A stretch of 11,998 nucleotides of DNA from Deinococcus sp045062605 (lineage in GTDB: Bacteria; Deinococcota; Deinococci; Deinococcales; Deinococcaceae). The notes beneath the pieces were generated by a model. That model was given only the letters and a program-made list of their open reading frames with translations. It was not told the DNA's origin and ran no database searches. Of the stretch, positions 6,741-11,998 are shown one piece after another. The position numbers were made by a program, and so were the translations under genes. The stretch covers positions 1 through 11,998 of the forward strand of contig NZ_JBJGDW010000089.1 in the NCBI RefSeq assembly GCF_045062605.1, written 5' to 3'. Within the stretch, counting starts at the first letter, position 1. Each line of letters starts with the position of its first letter.

Positions 6741-7321
6741 AACTCGTAATTGCCGACGATCACCCGCTGTTCCGTATGGGCCTCAAGTACGCCCTGATGC
6801 ACCAGGGTTTCGACGTGGTGGCCGAGGCCGCCGATGGCCTGAGCGCCCTGAACGCCTGCCGCACCCTGCAACCCGACGCCGCGCTGCTGGACATCAAGAT
6901 GCCCGGCATGACCGGCATCGAGGTTTGCGAACGCCTGCGGATGACCCACCCGCAGGTTGTCAGCGTGCTGATCACCACCTTTGCTGAACCTGCCATCGTG
7001 CAGGCGGCCCGCGCCGCCGGGGCACGCGGCTACGTGAGCAAAGAGACCGATCCCGAGAGTCTGGCCCGCCAGCTCCGCGACATCGTGGCCCATCCCGAGA
7101 TCGACCGCCTGCCGCAGGTGGACGTGCCGCGCCTGACCCCCCGCGAATCCGAGGTGCTGCCGCTGCTGGCCCAGGGCTACAGCAACAAGGAAATCGCCAA
7201 GAATCTGGGCGTCAGCCCCGACACCGTCAAGGACCATCTGGCCCGCTTGTACGCCAAGCTGGACGCTGGGGACCGCACCCAGGCGGTCAGCCGCGCCCGC
7301 AGCATCGGCCTGCTGCACTGA
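6737..7321 (+). CDS. NarL/LuxR-family response regulator
   Basis: A 194-residue two-domain transcription regulator. The receiver domain, about residues 1-118, has the acidic pair Asp7-Asp8, the phospho-acceptor Asp52 in LLDIKMPGMTG, Thr80/81 and Lys102. The LuxR-type helix-turn-helix (about 131-194) shows LTPRESEVLPLLAQGYSNKEIA and the recognition helix VSPDTVKDHLARLYAKL. It should be phosphorylated by the kinase whose stop codon it overlaps and then bind DNA as a dimer. Targets cannot be read from the sequence. The ATG start is fixed by the ATGA overlap. A NarL-type regulator with a HisKA-class kinase is an uncommon pairing, since NarL types usually go with HisKA_3 kinases. Confidence 0.94.
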   Translation: MKLVIADDHPLFRMGLKYALMHQGFDVVAEAADGLSALNACRTLQPDAALLDIKMPGMTGIEVCERLRMTHPQVVSVLITTFAEPAIVQAARAAGARGYVSKETDPESLARQLRDIVAHPEIDRLPQVDVPRLTPRESEVLPLLAQGYSNKEIAKNLGVSPDTVKDHLARLYAKLDAGDRTQAVSRARSIGLLH

Positions 7322-7344
7322 GGAGGTCACGGCGGTTCCAAGTG

Positions 7345-7370
7345 GGGAGGTGGCTTCGGGGCTGCCTCCC
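7345..7370 (+). terminator. Strong hairpin after kinase-regulator operon
   Basis: Ten-base-pair stem, GGGAGGTGGC (7345-7354) with GCTGCCTCCC (7361-7370), including two G-U pairs, and a TTCGGG loop. It has no T-run, so it may only slow or partly stop transcription, or protect the mRNA 3' end. Confidence 0.45.
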
Positions 7371-7394
7371 TCCATTGCCAGAGTGAAGGGCTGC

Positions 7395-7886
7395 ATGAAT
7401 TTATCTGAGGCCATCCGTTTTTTGGAGGAAAATCAGCCTCTGCCACCTGACCTGGAAATGGGCGAGAAGATCATCATTTTTGATGAGGCGCGTAAGCTGT
7501 TACAGACCACGCCAGACGCAAATGGCTTGCGGTTGCTCCTGAGCGCATTTGGTGAGGGCGATGGATTTGGGGTCTATCAGCTTGTCGAAATGACTGCCCT
7601 GGCCTATCCATCCACCGTAGTGATCCCCATTCTCAAGCAGCACCTCTCAAGTCCATTTGAGAGTGTTAGATATTGGAATGCACAGATTGCAGCGTCTTTC
7701 CCCGACGAAAATTTAATTGATGATCTGGCACAGCTTCTGGACGGAGATTTTGACCTCAGATATGCCGTCATTACTGCGCTGGGACAGATCAAATCCACGC
7801 GTGCCAGAGCAATCCTGAGCGAGCAGAAAGCCACCGAAAAGGTGCAGGAACTTCAGGAGCTGATCTCCTCCGAGCTGATGTCCTGA
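7395..7886 (+). CDS. Small HEAT-repeat-like protein, function unknown
   Basis: A 163-residue, mostly helical and acidic protein. The clearest repeat-like unit is near the C-terminus (DLRYAVITALGQIKSTRARAI), typical of a HEAT motif; PFESVRYWNAQIAASFP before it may be another. Such small solitary HEAT proteins are often scaffolds or immunity-type proteins, but nothing here proves a role. The ATG at 7395 follows AAGGG by four bases, so unlike most genes here it has a Shine-Dalgarno-like signal; upstream in-frame residues look non-coding and overlap the hairpin at 7345-7370. Codon use is AT-richer than its neighbours (for example TTATCTGAG and GAAAATTTAATTGAT), suggesting a different origin. It is flanked by hairpins on both sides and is probably monocistronic. 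Confidence 0.75.
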   Translation: MNLSEAIRFLEENQPLPPDLEMGEKIIIFDEARKLLQTTPDANGLRLLLSAFGEGDGFGVYQLVEMTALAYPSTVVIPILKQHLSSPFESVRYWNAQIAASFPDENLIDDLAQLLDGDFDLRYAVITALGQIKSTRARAILSEQKATEKVQELQELISSELMS

Positions 7887-7893
7887 CCGTGTA

Positions 7894-7917
7894 TCCACCC
7901 AGCGTTATCAGGGTGGA
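7894..7917 (+). terminator. Hairpin after HEAT-like gene
   Basis: TCCACCC (7894-7900) pairs perfectly with GGGTGGA (7911-7917) over a 10-nt loop, 7 bases after the stop codon. There is no T-run. Confidence 0.4.
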
Positions 7918-7994
7918 AAGGTATCCTGACTTGCAAGCCCTCCCCCCCCCGTTTTTGAGTCGCCATTCCAGCCCGCTTGCCTCCCGGCATCCGC

Positions 7995-8000
7995 TACTCT
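7995..8000 (+). promoter_or_regulatory. -10 box for outer-membrane protein gene
   Basis: TACTCT nine bases before ATG 8010. A second run of nine C (7942-7950) lies farther upstream. The gap 7918-8009 shows nothing else. Confidence 0.35.
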
Positions 8001-8009
8001 GAGTCAACC

Positions 8010-8618
8010 ATGCAAACCGCTCTGACCCGAACGCTGGCTCTCGCTTTCCCCCTCGCCGCTGCCACCTTTGCCAGCGCCTAGACCGCACCAGCAGAGTCCG
8101 GCACGCCCATTTTCGTTCAGCCGCCGCAACAGCAGACACCCGTACTGGTGCCGAGTTTACCCATCGTGACCCCAACTCCTCGGCCTCAGCCCACACCGGA
8201 CCGCTTCACCGTCTGGGGCGTCGTGGGCACCGAGTTCTACGTGCTGCCGGGGGTAATGATCGGGGCCAGCGCGCCGGTAGGCCGTCTGGGCAAGGTGAAT
8301 CTGGTCCTGCGTGCCAGCGCCGAGGCCCTGCTGATTCCGCTGCCGGACGCCAATGGTCCCATCCCATTTGTAAATGTGGACCTGCTGCTGTCGGGCAGCG
8401 GGCGCGGGCTGAGGCCCTACGGCGGCCCCAGCGTGGGGACCATCCCCGGCTTTGCCATCCTGCTGGGCGGCGTCGCGGGCCTGCGTGGCGATTTCGGCGC
8501 GGGGCCGTGGGGCTACTTTGCCGAGGCCAAGGCGCGCGGCGGCTTCGGCGCGGCGGGCGGCGGCGGGACGGTGCTGGTTCTGCCTGGGGTGAATCTGGGG
8601 GTCACCTACCGCTTCTGA
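8010..8618 (+). pseudogene. Outer-membrane beta-barrel protein with amber codon at the signal-peptide junction
   Basis: The frame runs from ATG 8010 to TGA 8618 with a single interruption, TAG at 8079-8081. Before it lies a clean signal peptide (MQTALTRTLALAFPLAAATFASA). After it come a Pro/Gln/Thr-rich linker and alternating glycine-rich strands from about residue 67 (FTVWGVVGTEFYVLPGV, VNLVLRASAEALLIPL) to the end. The last residues, GVTYRF, end in Phe, as is usual for outer-membrane barrels. A C-to-T change of CAG would explain the TAG and restore ASA-QTAPAES, with cleavage after Ala23. GTG 8148 could restart translation but would lack export. The downstream part shows no decay, so the stop is recent, a sequencing error, or read through. 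The exact family is unknown. Confidence 0.75.
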
Positions 8619-8706
8619 GCGGGTCTGAACATCAGCAAATCTGAAGGTCTGGGCGCGGGGGCTGGCCTTTCTCCGGCGTTCAGCCTTCCGGGCGGTTAGA
8701 CCTCTG
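8619..8706. other. Short intergenic region
   Basis: No gene. A weak plus-strand hairpin, GGCTG/CAGCC with a 16-nt loop followed by TT (about 8662-8689), may act as a terminator for the preceding gene. Confidence 0.25.
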
Positions 8707-8832
8707 ATACCGATTGCGGTTGAAGTCCTCACCTCAACCCGACTGGAAGGAGAAGCAAAAAATACGGGTGGCGTGGTATGGAAGAACATACTGCGCTCTC
8801 CTGTCTGTTCTGGAATTTAACGCAACCCGTAT
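8707..8832. repeat. MITE-like inverted-repeat element upstream of the aminotransferase
   Basis: The left end ATACCGATTGCG (8707-8718) and the reverse complement of the right end ATACGGGTTGCG (8832-8821) match at 10 of 12 positions. A further direct copy, ATACGGGTGGCG, lies at 8762-8773 and matches the right end at 11 of 12. Similarity at the outer ends extends a little inward (GTTGAAGTCC against TTAAATTCC). The 126 bp carry no ORF. This could be a small mobile-element relic or three binding sites for a regulator. No target duplication was found. Confidence 0.4.
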
Positions 8833-8859
8833 GAACCTTCCCGGCCTCTCCCGTCCCTG

Positions 8860-8865
8860 TACCCT
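8860..8865 (+). promoter_or_regulatory. -10 box for aminotransferase gene
   Basis: TACCCT seven bases before ATG 8873. It supports a leaderless start there rather than at the in-frame ATG 8831. Confidence 0.4.
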
Positions 8866-8872
8866 GGACCCC

Positions 8873-10066
8873 ATGAGCAGCCCCTTTTTACTGTCGGCGC
8901 GTGCGCTGAGCCTCAAGCCTTCCTCGACGGTGGCGGTCACCAGCCGCGCGCTGGAGCTGCAAAAGGCCGGGGTGGACGTCATCAGCATGAGCGTGGGCGA
9001 GCCGGATTTCGACACGCCCGAGCATGTCAAGGCCGCCGCCATCCACGCCATTGAGTCGGGCAAGACCAAGTACACGGCAGTTAGCGGCATTCCCGAACTG
9101 CGGGAGGCCATCAGCGCCAAGTTCAAGCGCGAGAACGGGTTGGACCACGCGCCAGATGCGGTGACGGTGACTTCGGGCGGCAAGCAGGCGCTGTTCAACG
9201 CCTTTTTCGCCCTGCTGAATCCGGGCGACGAGGTGCTGATTCCCGCCCCGTACTGGGTCAGCTACCCGGAGATGGTGGCGCTGACGGGGGCGTTTCCGGT
9301 GCCTGTGCCGACGCACCCAGCCAACGGCTTTCAGCTCGATCCGCAGGCGCTGGAAGCCCGCGTCACGCCCATGACCCGCATGATCGTGCTGAACAGCCCC
9401 GGCAATCCCACAGGGGCGGTGTTCCCGCCGGACGTGTTGAGGGCGGTGGCCGAGGTGGCCCTGCGCCACAACCTGATGATCGTCACCGATGAGATGTACG
9501 AACATCTGGTCTACGACGCCCAGCAGGTCAGCATCGGCACTTTTGCGCCGGACCATACGCTGACCGTCAACGGGGCCAGCAAGGCGTATGCCATGACCGG
9601 CTGGCGCATCGGCTACGCGGGCGGCCCGCGTGACGTGATCGCCGCCATGAACGCCCTGCAATCGCAAAGCACCAGCAACGCCAGCAGCGTGTCCCAGTAC
9701 GCCGCCCTGGCCGCCTTCCAGCAGCACGAGGAAACCACGCGATTTATCGGGATGGCCCTGAAGGCGTACCGCCAGCGCCGGGACCGCATCGTGGAGGGGC
9801 TGAACGCGCTGGGCCTGAAAACACCCACACCGCAAGGGGCTTTTTACGTGATGGCCGACACCACGCGCATCCACCCCGACGAGTTGGAGGCCGCCCGAAT
9901 CATCCTGGACGACGCGCGGGTGGCCGTGGTTCCCGGCACCGATTTTGCCGCCCCTGGTCAGGTCCGCCTGAGCTACGCCACCAGCATAGAAAACATTGAG
10001 GAAGTGCTGCGGCGGCTGGGCAACTTGCTGCAACAGCGGGCGCGGAAGGAGGAATGGACACGGTAA
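8873..10066 (+). CDS. aspC: Class I PLP aminotransferase (aspartate / prephenate aminotransferase-like)
   Basis: A 397-residue cytoplasmic enzyme of fold-type I. It transfers the amino group between an amino acid (probably aspartate and glutamate) and a 2-oxo acid using pyridoxal phosphate. Seen residues: SVGEPDFDTP near the N-terminus; Tyr67 in KTKYT; NPTG with Asn178; VTDEMYEHLVY with Asp206 and Tyr209; the PLP-binding Lys237 in NGASKAYAMTGWRIGY; and Arg365 in VRLSYA, which holds the substrate carboxylate. The pattern matches the Iγ aspartate aminotransferases of Thermus and relatives, some of which also act on prephenate. The C-terminus has about ten extra charged residues. The start at 8873 is chosen for the conserved LSARALSLKPS opening and the adjacent -10 box. 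It appears to be monocistronic. Substrate range is inferred. Confidence 0.93.
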   Translation: MSSPFLLSARALSLKPSSTVAVTSRALELQKAGVDVISMSVGEPDFDTPEHVKAAAIHAIESGKTKYTAVSGIPELREAISAKFKRENGLDHAPDAVTVTSGGKQALFNAFFALLNPGDEVLIPAPYWVSYPEMVALTGAFPVPVPTHPANGFQLDPQALEARVTPMTRMIVLNSPGNPTGAVFPPDVLRAVAEVALRHNLMIVTDEMYEHLVYDAQQVSIGTFAPDHTLTVNGASKAYAMTGWRIGYAGGPRDVIAAMNALQSQSTSNASSVSQYAALAAFQQHEETTRFIGMALKAYRQRRDRIVEGLNALGLKTPTPQGAFYVMADTTRIHPDELEAARIILDDARVAVVPGTDFAAPGQVRLSYATSIENIEEVLRRLGNLLQQRARKEEWTR

Positions 10067-10115
10067 GAAGTGACGGACACGGTGCCGAGCGTGCGCCCCC
10101 TGCCTGGAACCTTGC

Positions 10116-10136
10116 GGAGGCTGTAATTTAGCCTCC
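10116..10136 (+). terminator. Hairpin after aminotransferase
   Basis: GGAGGCT (10116-10122) pairs perfectly with AGCCTCC (10130-10136) over a GTAATTT loop. Only a short TTC follows. It lies between convergent transcription units. Confidence 0.55.
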
Positions 10137-10168
10137 TTCACACGGAGTACGGACTCTGTCTGTTTCGT

Positions 10169-10175
10169 AAAAAAA
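10169..10175. repeat. 7-bp target duplication (A7), left copy
   Basis: Seven A directly outside the left end of the insertion sequence, matching seven A at 11836-11842 outside the right end. As a homopolymer its exact length is ambiguous. Confidence 0.55.
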
Positions 10176-10796
10176 CTACGGTGGCAAATTCAGCTTGTCC
10201 CAGTCTGCCTCAAGTTGGTTCAGGCAAGCCTGGGGGGCGCGTCGGAATCGAAACTGAAGACGACGGGTTTCATGGCGGAGTTCCAGTTTTTGACGTAAGG
10301 CACGCCAATGCTCCACATCGGCGGGCTGAAGATCTTGCGGACGGATGACGCTCTTTCTGGTCGCCGCAGCGGCGACCAGGCGGACCTGTCCACGAATGAC
10401 CAGACCTGGTGAAGCTGATTTCTGACCGCTGATCCGGCGTTCATACCGCTTGGACGAACCAAAATATTGTTCCAGGGCATTGTTCGTTCGGGGCAGACCC
10501 GGCACGCGGTAGCAGTGAAAGAGCCAGTCGTGCTGAGCGGTCAACACCTTGACGAAGTGCGCCAGCGCACTTGAGACCTCGGGCAGCTTCTGTTGCTGAC
10601 ATTCAAGTTGCGAGAGTACACAATGAAATTGTTGCTGGACGGTGTGCGCGTCGTCTTCACCGGGATTCTGAAGAACTTGTGCCACACGCATGACGGAGTC
10701 GTGTGCCTGGCTCAGGGCTTCCCAGGGTTGACCTTCGTCCTGAAGGGCCTGCTGGAGATGTCGCCGGAGACGATTCAGGTCTTGATCCGCTTGGCC
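10176..10796 (-). CDS. Transposase, downstream reading frame (-1), with the likely catalytic Glu
   Basis: The frame continues the upstream part after a -1 shift at the A6G7 run: from the GGC codon at 10796 it gives 206 residues without needing its own start. An internal ATG at 10691 has no obvious ribosome site. GLPRTNNALEQYFGSSKRYERR supplies the probable third catalytic residue (about residue 443 of the fusion). A joined product would be about 540 residues and would run to the last base of the element. Both halves are cleanly preserved, arguing for regulated frameshifting rather than decay. Confidence 0.75.
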   Translation of the reverse strand, partial: GQADQDLNRLRRHLQQALQDEGQPWEALSQAHDSVMRVAQVLQNPGEDDAHTVQQQFHCVLSQLECQQQKLPEVSSALAHFVKVLTAQHDWLFHCYRVPGLPRTNNALEQYFGSSKRYERRISGQKSASPGLVIRGQVRLVAAAATRKSVIRPQDLQPADVEHWRALRQKLELRHETRRLQFRFRRAPQACLNQLEADWDKLNLPP

Positions 10797-11797
10797 CCCC
10801 CTTTTTTCTGGGGGGCCTCTTCAAGGCGCTCCAGAGAATCGTGAATTTGACGGATCCGCTGTTGGAGCCGCAAGCCGCTGGCCACCAGCGGCGGACGACC
10901 ATCATCGGTCAGGGCACTTCTGACCGTGAGTGCGTAGTTGAGCAGCACCCGCGCCTGGGGGTCCTGGCGTACTTCCAGGGCAGATTCGATCTTCTTGATG
11001 CCGCGCAGACGCTTTTTCAGTTGCACTTTGGCGTGACGGTCCACCTCCATCAGTGGCCGGGCGGCTTCGCGTAGCGAATGGAACTGGCACAACTGATGGG
11101 GAACATCTGGAAAGACCTGCTGGATCGCCAGGCGAATGGCCCGCTGTCCATCGCTGATGACCCCAAGCACGGGGAGGCGCTCACCGAGCGCCTCTCTGAC
11201 TTCGGTCAGCAGCGCAGCAAGGTCATCTTCCGAACTCGTCACCAGGGAACGGGCCAGCAGCACCTCTCCTGAAAGCACCTCGCGGATCAGCCACAGCACT
11301 TCGTGACCGACATCGGGTTGTAAACCGTCCAGGCTGAGGATGACCCGGCCTTGCTCCCGCAGCCTGGCTTGCCAGTGATCTGGGCGCATCAGCTTGGACG
11401 CCAGCAATTCTTCGTAACGGGCGATCAGGTGAGTGACTTGACGCTGACTGATGTCCACCTGTCGCTGAGACAACAGGGAATGGATCTCCGGCACAGTACG
11501 GTGGAACGCAAAGCGTTCCTGGCCGATAAAAGCCAGGACATCAAAGCTATATTCGCTGTATGGAAGGGCCAATCTTCCTTCCGCTTCTGGGCGGAGGGGT
11601 TTGCGAAACCAGCCACACGCCTGGTTCTGACAGCGACGGATTTTGAGGGTGTATCTCACCTGTTCCTGCATCCCGACGAGACAACGGCTGTTGTGGTAAT
11701 CCAGCGGCGCGAACGCGCCGCAGACAGGACACACCGGAGCCAATCGGTGCAGCGTTTCTTCCCGATCTGGTGCATGACGACGATGTTGGCGGGCCAT
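10775..11797 (-). CDS. Transposase, upstream reading frame (zinc motif, first two catalytic Asp)
   Basis: 340 residues from ATG 11797, ending just after the slippery run. Cys23-x2-Cys26 and Cys56-x4-Cys61 form a likely zinc-binding DNA contact. VILSLDGLQP with Asp157 and VLGVISDGQRA with Asp216 are the likely first two members of a DDE triad, followed by QLCQFHSLREAA with a C-x2-H pair at 237-240. The third acidic residue is not in this frame, so this product alone should be inactive as a transposase; it could act as a repressor, as short frame-0 products do in some other IS families. TAGAAT nine bases before the ATG is a possible -10 box. Confidence 0.85.
   Translation of the reverse strand: MARQHRRHAPDREETLHRLAPVCPVCGAFAPLDYHNSRCLVGMQEQVRYTLKIRRCQNQACGWFRKPLRPEAEGRLALPYSEYSFDVLAFIGQERFAFHRTVPEIHSLLSQRQVDISQRQVTHLIARYEELLASKLMRPDHWQARLREQGRVILSLDGLQPDVGHEVLWLIREVLSGEVLLARSLVTSSEDDLAALLTEVREALGERLPVLGVISDGQRAIRLAIQQVFPDVPHQLCQFHSLREAARPLMEVDRHAKVQLKKRLRGIKKIESALEVRQDPQARVLLNYALTVRSALTDDGRPPLVASGLRLQQRIRQIHDSLERLEEAPQKKGGAKRIKT
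10795..10807 (-). promoter_or_regulatory. A6G7 slippery run joining the transposase frames
   Basis: On the minus strand the codons CAG AAA AAA GGG GGG GCC cross six A and seven G. A -1 ribosomal slip, or one extra base added by RNA polymerase on the run, would fuse the two frames. A GCC-rich segment just before (GAGGCCCCCCAG) could fold back on the G run. Confidence 0.55.
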
Positions 11798-11835
11798 AAT
11801 AACTGGATTCTAGCAAGTCAAATTTGCCACCGTAG

Positions 11836-11859
11836 AAAAAAACCGGGAAAGCGCCGGTT
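11836..11859 (-). terminator. Minus-strand intrinsic terminator of RNA B, abutted by the IS
   Basis: On the minus strand AACCGG, a 7-nt loop CGCTTTC, then CCGGTT, running into seven T. The T7 run is also the insertion site of the IS, so the terminator keeps its full T-tract. Confidence 0.7.
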
Positions 11860-11998
11860 CGTCAACTCCACGCCCGGAACCCGTTTTTCTCCTGCTCGCG
11901 TCTGCCCGGATTTTCTGGTGTTTTTAACTTCGGGTGCTAGGGGATCAAAGACCTCCAAAAAACAGCGCCAAGTTATGGGCCGCGATTTTCCGGCAGAC
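11836..11998 (-). ncRNA. Candidate small RNA B (closed by a long-range stem, with conserved 3' module)
   Basis: Read on the minus strand, the segment opens at the window edge with GTCTGCCGGA, which pairs with TCCGGGCAGAC (11910-11900) over about 78 nt, with one bulged base. Directly after that stem comes the 34-nt block 11899-11866, shared with RNA A and ending in ACGGGTTCCGGGCGTGGAG, then the terminator. No ORF of any size with a start codon covers it. The 5' end may lie outside the window, and it could instead be a terminated leader or 3' UTR of a gene beyond it. No known RNA family is recognised. Confidence 0.45.

Larger units (their letters stand above)
10176..11835 (-). mobile_element. 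Complete insertion sequence, 1660 bp
   Basis: The ends are perfect 15-bp inverted repeats, CTACGGTGGCAAATT at 10176-10190 and its complement at 11821-11835. After three mismatches CTTG also matches, giving 19 of 22. Both ends are bordered by A7. One transposase, split in two frames, fills the element; its TAG stop is the outermost three bases of the left repeat. The element looks intact and recent. I cannot assign the family with certainty; the transposase resembles unclassified (ISNCY-like) DDE enzymes with an N-terminal zinc motif. Confidence 0.9.

Noticed and set aside
8888..10141. 417-codon open frame on the minus strand
   Set aside because: Antisense to the aminotransferase; His/Gln/Arg-rich with no recognisable domain.

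Overview
The window looks like chromosomal DNA of a Deinococcus-type bacterium. This is inferred from several things: high GC with strong third-position GC bias; a DUF2270 membrane protein and a Thermus/Deinococcus-like class Iγ aminotransferase; a palindromic intergenic repeat of deinococcal style; and many genes that start 6-9 nt after a TANNNT -10 box (leaderless mRNAs). No database search was possible, so genus is not proven.

Layout. Bases 1-366 hold no convincing protein gene but are full of hairpins and end in two plus-strand terminators; the 3' half is a candidate small RNA. Next come three minus-strand genes, each with its own -10 box: a small lipoprotein (432-914), a DUF2270 membrane protein (977-1651) preceded by an 11-codon overlapping mini-ORF, and an MBL-fold hydrolase of the glyoxalase-II type (1757-2416). 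A 145-bp palindromic repeat separates these from a large single-chain MmeI-like restriction-methylation enzyme (2639-5539, minus). Divergent from it is a two-component pair, a membrane histidine kinase and a NarL/LuxR-type regulator (5652-7321), translationally coupled by an ATGA overlap. A small HEAT-like gene of unlike base composition follows (7395-7886). Then comes an outer-membrane beta-barrel gene with an amber codon exactly at its signal-peptide junction (8010-8618). A MITE-like inverted repeat precedes a class I aspartate-type aminotransferase (8873-10066).

Bases 10176-11835 are a complete insertion sequence: 15-bp perfect ends, 7-bp A-tract duplication, and a DDE transposase split by an A6G7 slippery run. 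It sits in the T-tract of a minus-strand intrinsic terminator. That terminator ends a second structured RNA candidate (11836-11998).

The most notable point links the two ends of the window. Both RNA candidates, on opposite strands, carry the same 34-nt block (30/34 identical, last 19 nt identical), and each is followed directly by its own, unrelated terminator hairpin. That is what a dispersed small-RNA family with a conserved 3' module would look like. Other points of note are the poly-C tract inside the kinase promoter spacer, the possible indel or leader peptide ahead of DUF2270, and a low-GC patch in the specificity half of the restriction enzyme.
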